The translations under genes and the position numbers were made by a program. A stretch of 64,000 nucleotides of DNA from Siphonodentalium dalli. Its lineage: Eukaryota; Mollusca; Scaphopoda; Gadilida; Siphonodentaliidae. This document shows, in pieces, positions 21,008 through 31,942 of the stretch (position 1 is its first letter; each line of letters starts with the position of its first letter). The notes under the pieces are model-generated. The model made no database searches. It worked only from the letters and a program-made list of their open reading frames with translations, and was not told the origin of the DNA. The DNA is taken from positions 101,772,278 to 101,836,277 of the forward strand of contig CP136069.1 in assembly GCA_032622095.1 (NCBI GenBank), read 5' to 3'.

Positions 21008-23600
21008 AACAAGAGGTACGCCGTCGCGTGGCATTTGCCCCCGACCGTAGCAATTTGGATTAAGCATGGACGAAACTGCGGATATCCGAGGAGGTATATA
21101 TGACCATTCCAAAAGAAGTTCGTACTAGAAATTCCAGAAACCCAAAAACAAGCGATCCGGAAACCCAATACCAATCAAAAATTCAAATTTTCTAAGTTGA
21201 AATGAAAGTGTCAATGACACTGTAGCTCAACTTAGGTAGGGGAATAATTTAATGGTCGACAGTAAATGGAGGAATAGGAAAAGTGCTAATTGAAATATCT
21301 AAGTAAGACTAGATGTACATGTCAATATCAACATTCATAACAGGTTTCATAATGATCGGATCAGGGATGTTGTGATTATGGTGTGCCAAAGGATTTATTG
21401 ATGCAAAGAGTAAATTCTAAAATGGCCACCGGCAGCCATGTTTTTTTCCGAATTACCCCAAAATGACTTGTTCCCATCTACAGCCTTTACAAATCTCATA
21501 ATGATCTGATCAAAGGTATGACCTGTAGCCTGTGCCAATGGATTTAGTCATGCAAAGAGTAAAATCCAAGATGGCTGCTGGCGGCCATGTTTTTCGGCTG
21601 AACGACCCCAAAATGACTCGTTTCCCATCTACATGTCATTGTTAACATCCATGACAAATTTCTTGAAGTTCCGACCAAAGCTACGACCTGTAGCCCGCAC
21701 CAAAGGATTTATTCATGCAAAGAGTAAAATCCAATATGGCTGCTGGCGGAAATGTTTTTTAGCCAAACGACCCCAAAATGACTCGTTCCCATCTACATGT
21801 TAATATTAACATCCATGATAAATATCATGATGATCAGACAAACAGTACGACCTGTAGCCCGTGCCAATGGATTGAATTTTTAAATCCAAGATGGCTGCCA
21901 GCGGCCATGTTTTTTGGCCGTATGACCCCAAAATGACTCGTTCCCATATACATGTCAATATCAATATTCATGACAAATTTCATAAAGGTCAGACGACCTG
22001 TAACCCGCGCCAAAGGATTTAGTCATTGAAAGAGTAAAATCCAAGATGGCTGCTGGCGGCCATGTTTTTTGGCCGAACGACCCCAAAATCACTCGTTCCC
22101 ATTTACACGTCATTGTTAACATCCATGACAAATTTCATGAAGTTCTGACCAAAGCTACAACCTGTAGCCCGCGCCAAAGAATTTAGTCATGCAAAGAGTA
22201 AAATCCAAGATGGCTGCTGTCGGCCAGGTTTTTTGGCTGAACGACCCCAAAATGACTCGTTCCCATCTACATGTCAATATTAACATCCATGACAAATTTC
22301 ATGATGATCAGACGAACAGCACGACATGTAGCCCGCGCCAATGGATTGAATTTTGAAATCCAAAATGGCCACAAGCGGCCATGTTTTTTGGCCGAATGAC
22401 CCCAAAATGACTCGTTCCCATCTACATGTCAATGTCAACATTCATGACAAATTTCATAAAGATCAGACCAAAGGTACGACCTGTAGCCCGCGCCAAAGGA
22501 TTTAGTCATGCAAAGAGTAAAATCCAAGATGGCTGCTGGCGGCCATGTTTTTTGGCCGAACAACCCCAAAATCACTCGTTCCCATCTACATGTCATTGTT
22601 AACATCCATGACAAATTTCATGAAGTTCCGATTAAAACTACGACCAGTAGCCTGCGCCAAATGATTTAGTCATGCAAAGAGTAAAATCCAAGATGGCTGC
22701 TGACGGCCATGTTTTTTGGCCGAACGACCCCAAAATGACTCGTTCCCATCTACATGTCAATATTAACATCCATGACAAATTTCATGATGATCAAACGAAC
22801 AGTACAAACTGTAGCCCACGCCAATGGATTGAATTTTGAAATCCAAGATGGCCACCAGCGGCCATGTTTTTTGGCCGAATGACCCCAAAATGATTCGTTC
22901 CCATCTACATGTCAATGTCAACATTCATGCAAAATTTCATAAAGATCAGACCAAAGGTACGACCTGTAGCCCGCGCCAAAGGAAATTGTTGACGGACACA
23001 CGGACACACGCACACACGGACGACGGACGCCAAGCCATGGCAATAGCTCAAACTTACAAAAGTAAGTTGAGCTAAAAAGGCCCATAACTCTGGCAAAATT
23101 CATCAGATCATACCCAAATTCGCACTTGACATGTATTTTCATATAACTGATCCACAAAAATACGGGATTTGCAATCGTACCACCAAAGCTCAAGCTATCA
23201 TCTGAAACCCAAAAAACAAGAGAAAAATTGAATTTTCTAAGTAAAAAAAGTGCCATAACTCTGGTGAAAATGGGTGGACGAAACTCGCGCTATGCATGTA
23301 GCTGTTCCCCTATGCTGCTCTATGACCATACCAAATATCAGCTAAATCTGCCCAGCGGTTGCTGAACAATAATGCAAAATGTTTGTACGGACGGACAAAA
23401 TTGAATTTTCTAAGTAAAAAAAGGGCCATCACTCTGGTGAAAATGGGTGGACGAAACCCGCGCTATGCATGTAGCTGTTCCCCCATGCTGCTCTATCACC
23501 ATACCAAATAACATCTAAATCTACCAAGCGGTTGCTGAACAATAATGCAAAATGTTTGTACGTACGGACGGACGGAGACGTCAACTATATACCCACCAAA
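21008..23600 (+). mobile_element. Composite: family 3 Helitron-like element interrupted by a family 2 satellite element
   Basis: The outer left end AACAAGAGGTACGCCGTCGC resembles the family 3 left end at 26356 (AACAAGAGCACGCCGTCGGG). The outer body resumes after 23074 with GGCCCATAACTCTGGC units, GGACGGACGGAGACG and a TATATACCCACC(A)n right end. The inner element occupies 21201-23074. The same inner element sits at the same internal phrase (TCTAAGTTGAA) in the composite at 26356-29520. Confidence 0.6.
21201..23074 (+). mobile_element. Tandem-core element, family 2, copy 1, with higher-order satellite
   Basis: The left end holds the hairpin AGTGTC-AAT-GACACT followed by TGTAGCTCAACTTAGG. The core is a tandem array (about 21360-22980) of monomers about 155-165 bp long containing AAATCCAAGATGGCTGCTGG, CCCCAAAATGACTCGTTCCC and ACGACCTGTAGCCCG. 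The tail is GACGGACACACGGACACACG. The right end is the hairpin AGCTCAAACTTAC-AAAA-GTAAGTTGAGCT (23045-23073). The left CTCAACTT and right AAGTTGAG words form short terminal inverted repeats. Monomer types recur in the order A-B-C three times. Confidence 0.75.
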
Positions 23601-23850
23601 AAAAAAAAATATTCACCATGCTTGGGGAGGGGGGATTCACAAATCTGAAAAAAATTACTCCCAGTCACATCCATGCAGATAACATAATTTCATAAAACAA
23701 GAGCCACCATTCAATTAGTAATACATTTTTTTTTCCCAATAACTTTGAAGTCACCAGAAAGTTCTGTTGACTGGGGTGGAGATGTTCTCTCTTGTCAGCA
23801 TTGGCTGGAGGTAATGACGTTAGTCATATTACTGTTGGGTAAAGGGTTAA
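23601..23850 (-). mobile_element. piggyBac-like miniature element next to a bromodomain exon
   Basis: On the minus strand it starts TTAACCCTTTACCCAACAGT (TTAA at 23847-23850), continues CTCCACCCCAGTCAACAGAA, CTTTCTGGTGACTTC, and TCTGCATGGATGTGACTG, and fades out near CCCCCTCCCCAAGCATGG at 23618. It includes about 40 bp absent from the copy at 12960. It is the reference unbroken copy used to define the insertion at 13044-17092. Confidence 0.7.
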
Positions 23851-23863
23851 ATGACATTCTCAC

Positions 23864-23965
23864 CTTAATAGAACCAAGATCCATGGGTTTCTTGATAACC
23901 TCATAATAATCATGGAGTCCCAATCCTTCAGCATCGACAGGTTTATAGAATGGCCATGAATATGA
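23864..23965 (-). CDS. BET (BRD2/3/4-like): BET protein exon: bromodomain 2 core (WPF shelf, ZA loop, helix A)
   Basis: The exon has 102 bp (34 codons), phase 0. The acceptor is TTTGCAG and the donor is AAG|GTGAGA. The peptide reads [20 protein letters not shown] followed by [14 protein letters not shown]. It contains the WPF shelf that lines the acetyl-lysine pocket, the PVD/LGLHDY ZA loop and the KKPMDL segment typical of BET bromodomain 2. All pocket features visible here are intact, so the exon is under coding constraint. A piggyBac-like element ends in the intron 14 nt after the donor. That is unusually close for an insertion next to an essential domain exon. Confidence 0.97.
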
Positions 23966-24239
23966 CTGCAAACAAGATGATTAGGTATAATTTATTATCT
24001 GGTCCACTTCTTGTCTCTCAAATTATGTGTCTGAATTAGGAATGTCACCTATTGGGGAAAACTGATAAAGCATTTCAATTTTTACTAAATCAAAATGAGT
24101 TCTCAGACCTCAATTAAATCATAATTGTTGTTCAACCAAATGAATCATCAATTAAAATAGTTGGACAGAAACCTTATTCAAACTTGGCCTATAAATTTAA
24201 AAGAAAGTGTCGCACAACTTGAGTGGGAATACTAGATGT

Positions 24240-24400
24240 CAACATGAAGAGATATATATATAAAGTAAAATCCAAGATGACTGGTGGCCATGTTTTTGAA
24301 TGAAATGCCAACAAGCAGTCGCAGACGGCAGTATCCCCCGCCAAATTGTGCAGTTGGGGAAGTGCATTCTCAATAATGTTTGCGTTCTCAGTATGTGCTA
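24240..24400. repeat. Fragments of families 2 and 4
   Basis: Contains AAATCCAAGATGACTGGTGG (family 2 monomer piece), then GCAGTATCCCCCGCC and TTGGGGAAGTG. The latter matches, partly inverted, the right end of the family 4 element at 24401-24930. Confidence 0.5.
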
Positions 24401-24930
24401 AACAAGAGGTGGGATTTTGTCAAAAATCCTGGCTTGCGAACTCATTTTAGGTACTGGTCATGGGAACGAATATACCAAAAATCTTTTTAATCCGTTGACA
24501 TTCGTGGAAATTAGCCCTGTGACTTGCACACAAAAAAATAAACAAAGTCCAATAACTCTGCTGAAAATATCTGGGCGGACCTGGTTTGCGAACTAGTTCT
24601 AGATACTGGTCATGTGAACTCATAAACCAAAAATCTTTTAAATCCGTTGACATTTGTGGAAATGAGCCCTGGGACGTCGTCTATTTGCTATTTGGTAAAT
24701 TCGACAAAAATAATAAACAAAGTCCAATAACTCTGGTAAAAATATCTGGCCAGACCTGGCTTGCGAACTCATTCTAGGTAATGGTCACGTGAACTCATAT
24801 ACCGGTACCACAAATCTTTGAAATCCATTTACATTTGTTCAAGTTATGACTTACAAATTCCGGACGGACGGACAGACGGAACTTCCCCATTACTATATCC
24901 CCCGCAAATTTTAAATATGGCGGGGAATAA
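24401..24930 (+). mobile_element. Helitron-like (Pearl-type) element, family 4, complete
   Basis: The left end is AACAAGAGGTGGGATTTTG. The core is about three units of roughly 150 bp with CTGGCTTGCGAACTCATT, ACCAAAAATCTTT and AAACAAAGTCCAATAACTCT. The tail is CGGACGGACGGACAGACGG. The right end is ACTTCCCCATTACTATATCC and a hairpin CCCCGC ... GCGGGG near 24899-24926. Non-coding. Confidence 0.7.
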
Positions 24931-25735
24931 AAAACGTGATAGCTCAGATTAGTACCAGTTGTATGGACTTTCCAATTTAAGATATCGCTATAACCCGGTG
25001 TATCGTGCACAGAAGTGTTTACATCAAATGTCAGGCTTTTTGCCCTTTTTCCTAACCCCACCGGGTCCAGGGCATATATATAATAATCAGGATTTGCAGG
25101 TGAGTATCTCCAATCCCGGTTTGCTGGCGATCCATTTTCAGAAAAGGTTGTTGATTTCCAAGAGAAAATGAGTGAATCCCCATCAAATTGAAATATAGGT
25201 CTCAAAATACATGTACGGTAAACATTTCAGAAATAAACTATTCCACTCAGGAATAAGTTTGTGTTTGAAACTATTGTTTGGTGATAATCCGATGTGGGAG
25301 GTGGCCTATAGTGTGTAAAATCCAAGATGGCCGTTAGCGGAAATTCGGAAAAAATTTATGGCTCCCATCTAGAGGTCACCCCGAAGATCCATAGGAAGTT
25401 TGGTGATGTCATTGAGCTCACAAAGAATATATATCTGATACACACCTAATTTCAATGCCAAAATGGAGTCAAATTCTAAGAATCTGAAGTCAATTGAAAT
25501 TCAAAGTAATTTATCTAATTCAGACTAAAGGAGAATGTATATGTGTGTGCTATCAAATAAATCATCCTGTTATTGATAGTGCAACCAAATGCTTAATCAA
25601 TATGAGAAACACAAAGTGATAATGCATTAACTAACTGGTACTACCAAATGACACACAAGTTCAGATATCATACCCATGACAAAGTATAAATATATTTGAT
25701 ATACATCATGATATTTGTGAATATCCTTTCCACTA
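24931..25735. other. No gene seen; family 2 fragment
   Basis: About 25315-25440 resembles the distal family 2 unit (AAATCCAAGATGGCCGTTAG, GGTCACCCCGAAGATCCATA). The rest is unassigned. Confidence 0.4.
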
Positions 25736-25908
25736 TACTCTCAGGTGCCTATTAATAGTGTCAGCATGATTATTAATTTTTGAGAAAATATCCAACGGTC
25801 ACTATTATTTGGCATTGGAGCATAGAGTGAAACGGCCATCACTATTAATAACTTTGAACAGCCTAAATACACAACTCACCCATCACTATTATTAGGCACC
25901 TGAAAGTA
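25736..25908. mobile_element. Miniature inverted-repeat element, 173 bp
   Basis: The ends are TACTCTCAGGTGCCTATTA and the reverse complement of TACTTTCAGGTGCCTAATA. This makes 25-bp inverted repeats with two or three mismatches, related to the element at 146-336 (TACTCTTTGGTGCC). CTA flanks both sides, possibly a 3-bp target duplication. Confidence 0.75.
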
Positions 25909-25992
25909 CTAGTATTACGCCATAACAAGATACATCCAATATCAACCAGTGCATAAAGTTAAAATGCAAACTCAGACCAACAGGATACTCAC

Positions 25993-26085
25993 ATAATGCT
26001 TTTTGGAAAATAATTCTTTGATCAGAGAAGCACACTGTTTGTATGCATCAGTTGTTTTACCCTTCTTATTTTTGCTGTGCTGGGC
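25993..26085 (-). CDS. BET (BRD2/3/4-like): BET protein exon: start of bromodomain 2 (helix Z)
   Basis: The exon has 93 bp (31 codons), phase 0. The acceptor is a T-rich tract ending TTTCAG, and the donor is CATTAT|GTGAGT. The translation AQHSKNKKGKTTDAYKQC continues ASLIKELFSKKHY. The SLIKELFSKKHY part corresponds to helix Z of the second BET bromodomain (compare ILKELFSKKH in fs(1)h). The Lys-rich start is the end of the basic linker. It joins in frame to the WPF-containing exon 2 kb downstream on the minus strand. A fragmentary Helitron-like left end begins only about 60 bp upstream of the acceptor, at 26144. Confidence 0.95.
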
Positions 26086-26143
26086 CTGAAAAAAACCATT
26101 GAACATGTTGATGATTATTACCCTCAATTTATCTACAATTTAA

Positions 26144-26230
26144 AACGAGAGGCCGATCAAGTTTAAACCCATACCTTCAACCATACAAACTTGATCTACA
26201 CTGGTATATACCTGTACCCTCATGTCCCAA
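26144..26230 (+). mobile_element. Family 1 Helitron-like left-end fragment
   Basis: AACGAGAGGCCGATCAAGTT then TAAACCCATACCTTC. The left terminus is clear but the second palindrome arm is lost and no right end follows. Confidence 0.55.
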
Positions 26231-26355
26231 ATAAAGGTACATGTACGTTGATTTTTTTTAATGAAAATTGCGACCCTGTACAAGCTTATTCCGGACATTC
26301 CAGTTTATACTTTTATTAATTTGACATGACCATATGTAACTTGCCAAAACATGAT

Positions 26356-29300
26356 AACAAGAGCACGCCGTCGGGGCGTGGCATAATATGCCCGTTTCTG
26401 GAGTAGAGTGGGGCATGTAGACAGAACCAATATTTGAACTTGATCTGTATACAAATTTGGTTCAGTTCACATGATTCAATCTAAAGTAATCATCTGGAAA
26501 CGGCATATCTGGTAAAATCTAAGTTGAATGAAAGTGCCAATGACACTGTAGCTCAACTTAGGTAGGGGAATAATTTAATGGTTTACAGTAAATGGAGAAA
26601 TAGGAAAGATGCTGATTGAAATGTCTTACCTTTGCCAAAGGATTTAGTCATGCAAAGAGTTTTTTGGCCGAACGACCCCAAAATGACTCGTTCCGATATA
26701 CATGTCAATATTAACATCCATGACAAATTTCATGAAGATCCTACCAAAAGTACGACCTGCAGCCCGCACCAAAGGATTTAGTCATGCGAAGAGTAAAATC
26801 CAAGATGACTGCTGGTGGCCATGTTTTTTGGCCGACAGACCCCAAAATGACTCGTTTCCCATCTACATGTCATTGTTAACATCCGTGACAAATTTCATGT
26901 AATTCTGACCAAAGCTACGACCTGTAGCCCGCGGGAAAGGATTTAGTCATGCAAAGAGTAAAATCCAAGATGGCTGCTGGCGGCCATATTTTTTGGCTGA
27001 ACGACCCCAAAATCACTCGTTCCCATCTACATGTCAATATGATGATCAGACTAAAGGTACGACCTGTAGCCCGTGCTAAAGAATTTAGTCATACAAAGAG
27101 TAAAATCCAAGATGGCTGCTGGCGGCCATGTTTTTTGGCCGAATGACCCCAAAATGACTCGTTCCCATCTACATGTCAATATTATCATCCATGACAAATT
27201 TCATGATGATCAGACGAACAGTACGACCTGTGGCCCGTGCTAATAGATTAAATTTTGAAATCCAAAATGGCCGCTGGTGGCCATGTTTTTTGTCTGAATG
27301 ACCCCAAAATGATTCGTTCCCATCTATATTCCAATTTCAACAGCCATGACAAATTTTATGATGATCAGACTAAAGGTACGACCTGTAGCCCGTGCTAAAG
27401 GATTTAGTCATACAAAGAGTAAAATCCAAGATGGCTGCTGGCGACCATGTTTTTTGGCCGAATGACCCCAAAATTACTCGTTCTCATCTGCATATCATTG
27501 TTAACATCCATGACACATTTTATGATGATCCGACCAAAGGTACGACCTGTAGGCCGTGCCAACGAATTTAGTCATGCAAAGAGTAAATCTAAGATGGCTG
27601 CCGGCGGCCATGTTTTTTGGCCGAATGACCCCAAAATTACTCGTTCCCATCTACATGTCAATGTTAACATCCATGACAAATTTCATGATGATCAGACCAA
27701 AGGAACGACTTGTAGCCCGTGCTAATGGATTTAATTTTTAAATCCAAGATGGCCGTTGGCGGCCATATTTTTTGTCCGAATGACCCCACAATGACTCGTT
27801 CCCATCTACATTCCAATTTCAACAGCCATGACAAATTTCATGATGATCAGACTAAAGGTACGACCTGTAGCCCGTGCTAAAGGATTTAGTCATACAAAGA
27901 GTAAAATCCAAGATGGCTGCTGGCGGCCATGTTTTTTGGCCGAATAACCCAAAAATGATTCGTTCCCATCTACATGTCATTGTTAACATCCATGACAAAT
28001 TTTATGATGATCTGACCAAAGGTACGACCTGTAGCCCGTGCTAAAGGATTTAGTCATGCAAAGAGTAAACTCGAAGATGGCTGCTGGCGGCCATGTTTTT
28101 TGGCCAAATGACCCAAAAATTACTCGTTCCCATCTACATGTCAATATTAACATCCATGACAAATTTCATGACGATCAGACGAACAGTACGGCCTGTAGCC
28201 CGTGCTAATGGATTGAATTTTGAAATCTAAGATGGCCGCTGGCGGCCATGTTTTTTTTCCATGACCCCAAAATGAATCATTCCGGTACAGATGTTGATGT
28301 CAATAGCTATGACAAATTTCATAATGATCCGATCAAAGGTACGACCTGTAGCCTCTATTGTTGACGCCTTACGTACACACGCGCACACGCACACACGGAC
28401 GACGGACGACAAAGTCATGGCAATAGCTCAAAACTTTACAAAGTAAAGTTGAGCTACAAAGGGGCATAACTCAGTAAAAATCATGCGGACATAACCCATA
28501 TTCCAACTTGATCTGTATTTTGGGGTTAACTAATATACCAAATTTGGTTCAGTTCACTTGATTCAATCTAAAGTTATCATCCGGAAACCTCAAATCGGGT
28601 AAAATCTAAGTCGGTTAAAAGGTCGGTAGACCTCATGTCCGCCTCTTAGCGTCGGCTTGATACGACCGTTGTTTGCGCATAAAAACCTGTCTTTAGTGCT
28701 AGTAAACCTACATATACCAAATTTAATTTCATTCAGTACACATTTACTAAAGTTATCATCCGGAAACCTCAAATTGGCAAAAATTCTAAGTAAAAAAAGG
28801 GACATAACTCTGGTGAAAATTGGCGGGCGGAACCCGAATTCGAACTTGACCTGTGTTTTGCTGGGAGAAACACACATACCAAATTTGGTTTAAATCTGAT
28901 TAACTCTACTAAAGTTCTCATCCGGACACCAACTTTGGGGGTTTTATAAGTCGGGCCATAACTCTCGCAAAAAATATCGGATTAAACCGAAATTCGAACT
29001 TGAGCTGTATTTTGACATAAGTAATCCACACAAAAAAACAGGTTTTGCATATAATCAATCCAAAATCAAGTTATCATCCGGAAACCAAAAAATAGAAGAA
29101 AAACTGAATTTTCTATGTCGAAAAAGGGGCATAACTCTGCCAAAAATGGTCGGGCAGAACACAAGTTCGAACTTGACCTGTGTTTTGCTGGGAGAAAGTA
29201 ATATAACAAATTTGGTTTGAATCCGATTAACTCTACTAACGTTATCATCCGGAAACCAACTTTCAGGGGTTTTCTAAGTAAAAAAAGGGGCATAACTCTG

Positions 29301-29520
29301 GTGAAAATTGGCGGACGGAACCAGAATTCGAACTTGACCTGTCTTTTCTGCTAGTAAACCCACATACCAAATTTAATTTAATTTGGTTCACTCTAACTAA
29401 AGTTATCATCCGGAAACCTCGGATGCACGGACAGACGCACGCAGATGTGCCGATTATAATAGTCCTCTGAACCCGTTGGGTCGGCGGACAAAAAGGGGCA
29501 TAACTCAGTCAAAATCATAG
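26356..29520 (+). mobile_element. Composite: family 3 element interrupted by a family 2 element, copy 2
   Basis: The outer left end is AACAAGAGCACGCCGTCGGG with hairpin GGGCGT ... ATGCCC. The inner family 2 element is at 26527-28456. After it the outer core resumes with GGGGCATAACTC, TTCGAACTTGACCTGT and AAAGTTATCATCCGGAAACC units of about 150-170 bp to 29420. It ends in ACGGACAGACGCACG and a GATTATAATAGTCC right part. The composite duplicates the arrangement at 21008-23600. Confidence 0.6.
26527..28456 (+). mobile_element. Tandem-core element, family 2, copy 2
   Basis: Same left end (GCCAATGACACTGTAGCTCA), about eleven monomers of 155-165 bp, an ACACGCGCACACGCACACAC tail and a right hairpin AGCTCAAAACTTTAC ... 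GTAAAGTTGAGCT ending at 28455. Monomers carry the CATTGTTAACATCC, CAATATTAACATCC and CAATTTCAACAGCC variants, again interleaved, though less regularly than in copy 1. Repeated short ORFs on both strands result from the array and are not genes. Confidence 0.75.
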
Positions 29521-29999
29521 CTGTTAAATATAAAATAGTTAAGAAATTAAGTAGATGAACATCATAGCAACTCAATTTATCTATTTATTACATTGGAACA
29601 TGAGACATAACATATTGTGTGTTTTTCTTTTATTATCATTTCTATTTTTTTGTTTATTATATTTTGTGTCAGCTGCATATTAAAAATTCATAGCAACTTA
29701 TTAATATTTCACCAAAAAAAAAAAATCAACACCTGATCAACTATACAAGCGAGGGATGTATAGACCTGGATATAAAATATGATTGCTAATGATTGGATAT
29801 AAATGTTAATTTTCTTCTAAGTTGATCATTCTTCTGTTTGTGAACAGTTTAAATATAATTAATGTTAAGGTTAATATTTTCAAAACCATTCGATCAATAC
29901 AAAAATATTTTCAGGTGAAGAATATGTCATGATTATCACAGATGTGATTATTTATAGAGTGATCATGCAAAAAATATTTAGCTATCACATTGTGTCAAC
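29521..29999. other. No gene seen
   Basis: AT-rich. A segment with TATGTTTTGTGTYAGCTGCA and ATACAAGTGAGGGATGTATA phrases recurs at 38330-38600, so it is a dispersed repeat of unknown type. Confidence 0.5.
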
Positions 30000-30480
30000 A
30001 GGATTGGTGAAGGATGTTAATATATTTAAGCAAATAAACCAAATGACCCTCACTATGCAGGTTAGAGGTGTGTTATCATAAACGGTGCCAGAACTATAAA
30101 CATAATCAATGGAAATATTTGAGTTATCAAATCGGATAGTAGGGGATTAATCTTACCCAAACTAATGAACTGATAAACACAAAATAGTCAACAAAAAGCA
30201 TGTCATTGGATTTAGAAACCCATACAATAAGTCAGTCTCAAGAATCCCAGCACTGTTAATATTATCCTGTAGCCCAAATGCAATTGAGGGAATTTCAAAA
30301 TAAGACATTTCCTCTAATGATGAATATTCAATTGGTCATTTATTGAAACACTGACTGAACATGGCTCAAAGTGAAAGCGATAATTTAATATATATGTCTA
30401 TCGGATAATATGTGTCTATGGAATGGGTTAATTTTAATCCCAAAATCTATGCAAGTGAAAAGTGGATCACCATCAACATG
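30000..30480. repeat. Dispersed repeat with TATGCAGGTTAGAGGTGTGT phrase, copy 2
   Basis: Same ordered phrases as about 14870-15110 and 40380-40610, followed by TGGCTCAAAGTGAAAG and GTGTCTATGGAATGGGTTAA, which also occur at 16120-16190. Confidence 0.6.
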
Positions 30481-30974
30481 GACTCTATAGGAGAACATTT
30501 GATCAAATAAAAAACATCTGAAGACCATATGATGTGTGGAGAGGGTTAATCATTTTCAATGACATCATATGATGGAACTAAGGAATGTGTGGATTAATTT
30601 TTTTCTAAGATAAGACAACAAAGTTGGGGTACAATAAAATTATCAATAATGAATAAACGAGCGCAACAAATTTGCTGCTTATTACGCCATGTTGTCTACC
30701 TTGACGTTACCAGTGAGGGCTGTCCCGGGTAACGTTACAGGTACACATTAGACACTTCAAATCACGTCATTGAGGGTTAAAGAGTTGAATGACAAATCTA
30801 CAGGTTCAATAGATTAGAAAAACAAGATCAGTCAATTTATTTGTAACAGAAACATAAATAAAGGGTAGTAATAACAAAGACAGTCAATGACTGTGGCGTC
30901 GCTCACCTGACTAAAGATGGAGAAGACTGGGACTCTGATTAGACTACAATAGTCAGTACTTGTCAAATCACTTT
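30481..30974. other. No gene seen
   Basis: Unassigned. 30660-30790 has a terminal GAGGGTTAAAGAGTT phrase reminiscent of, but not matching, piggyBac ends. Confidence 0.35.
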
Positions 30975-31580
30975 AAAAAATGAAAGTGTCAATAACACTG
31001 TAGCTCAACTTGTAGAGGGTATAATTTTATGTGTTGGGAGTTAATGGAAACATTAGGAACTCGGAAAGTTTAATGTCTACGTATTAAATCTTCCCCTTCA
31101 ATATGTAAAGATGTGTACCAAATTCCACTAAATGTCAGGTTTCAGTAACGTATATATATATATACCAGAGCTCAGAAACGATCAAAAAAGGGCCTTAACT
31201 CATGTAAAAAATAATTGGACAGAACCTATATTCGAACTTGGTCTGTATTTTTAGCTGGGAAATACACTTGACTGGTCCCCGACCGTAATATAAACCTTGG
31301 TCTACTAAAGTTATCATCCGGAAACCAACTTTCAGGGGTTTTCTAAGTAAAAAAAAGGGCCATAACTCTCGCAAAAATGGGCAGAGCAAACCCATATTCG
31401 AACTTGACCTTTATTTTGGTCTGATAAACTCACCTATGAAATTTGCTTTTGATCTAATAACCGAAACTAAAGTTATCATCCGGAAACCATTTCCCGGACG
31501 CACGGACGGACGGACTAATTGGACACCGGCTATTTTAATAGTCCCCCGAAAAAAAAATTTCGGTGGACAAAAAGGGCCAT
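30975..31580 (+). mobile_element. Fragments of family 2 (left end) and family 3 (core and tail)
   Basis: 30980-31030 carries the family 2 left end (AAGTGTCAATAACACTGTAG, CTCAACTT). 31180-31500 carries family 3 units. The tail GGACGCACGGACGGACGGAC leads to a right end near AATAGTCCCCCGAA and TTTCGGTGGACAA. Confidence 0.55.
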
Positions 31581-31592
31581 AACTAATGTAAA

Positions 31593-31935
31593 AACGAGAG
31601 GCCGTTCACGATCGGCATCCCTTGGCGATAGTAAATTACTATGATCGGAATCATATATGAGAGTTTTGGTGTTGAATTATAGAGTATACTGTTATAAATG
31701 TACTATTATAGACAAATGTACATGACACAAATTATTGGAATTTATGGGTCACTCGCATTTATATAAGAGAATGCACTGGTACAGGATCTGTAGTGCTGCA
31801 CCACCACAGCCTTGTGTTAAATGTGAAAGGTGACCTGGACATGGAATACTTGGATTAAGAGAGTCCAATTTAAATTTACAATGATAATTATCAAATTCTA
31901 CCAACAATATAGTATAGAGATAAGGGGTCATCTCA
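31593..31935 (+). mobile_element. Family 1 Helitron-like element, left part
   Basis: AACGAGAGGCCGTTCACGAT with CGGCATCCCTTGGCGATAG, then ATTATAGAGTATACTG, TTTATATAAGAGAATGCACT, GGTGACCTGGACATGG. It stops before any tandem core. It is one of three copies carrying the TATATAAGAGAATGCACTGG phrase. Confidence 0.65.
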
Positions 31936-31942
31936 AAACTAC

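Noticed and set aside
26702-27741. Overlapping plus-strand ORFs (MTNFMMIRPKVRPVARAKEF-like)
   Set aside because: Repeated short ORFs produced by the family 2 monomers, without codon bias or domain.
21201-28456. CRISPR-like appearance of regular repeats
   Set aside because: Repeat units are about 160 bp and contiguous, with no unique spacers, in a eukaryotic intron.
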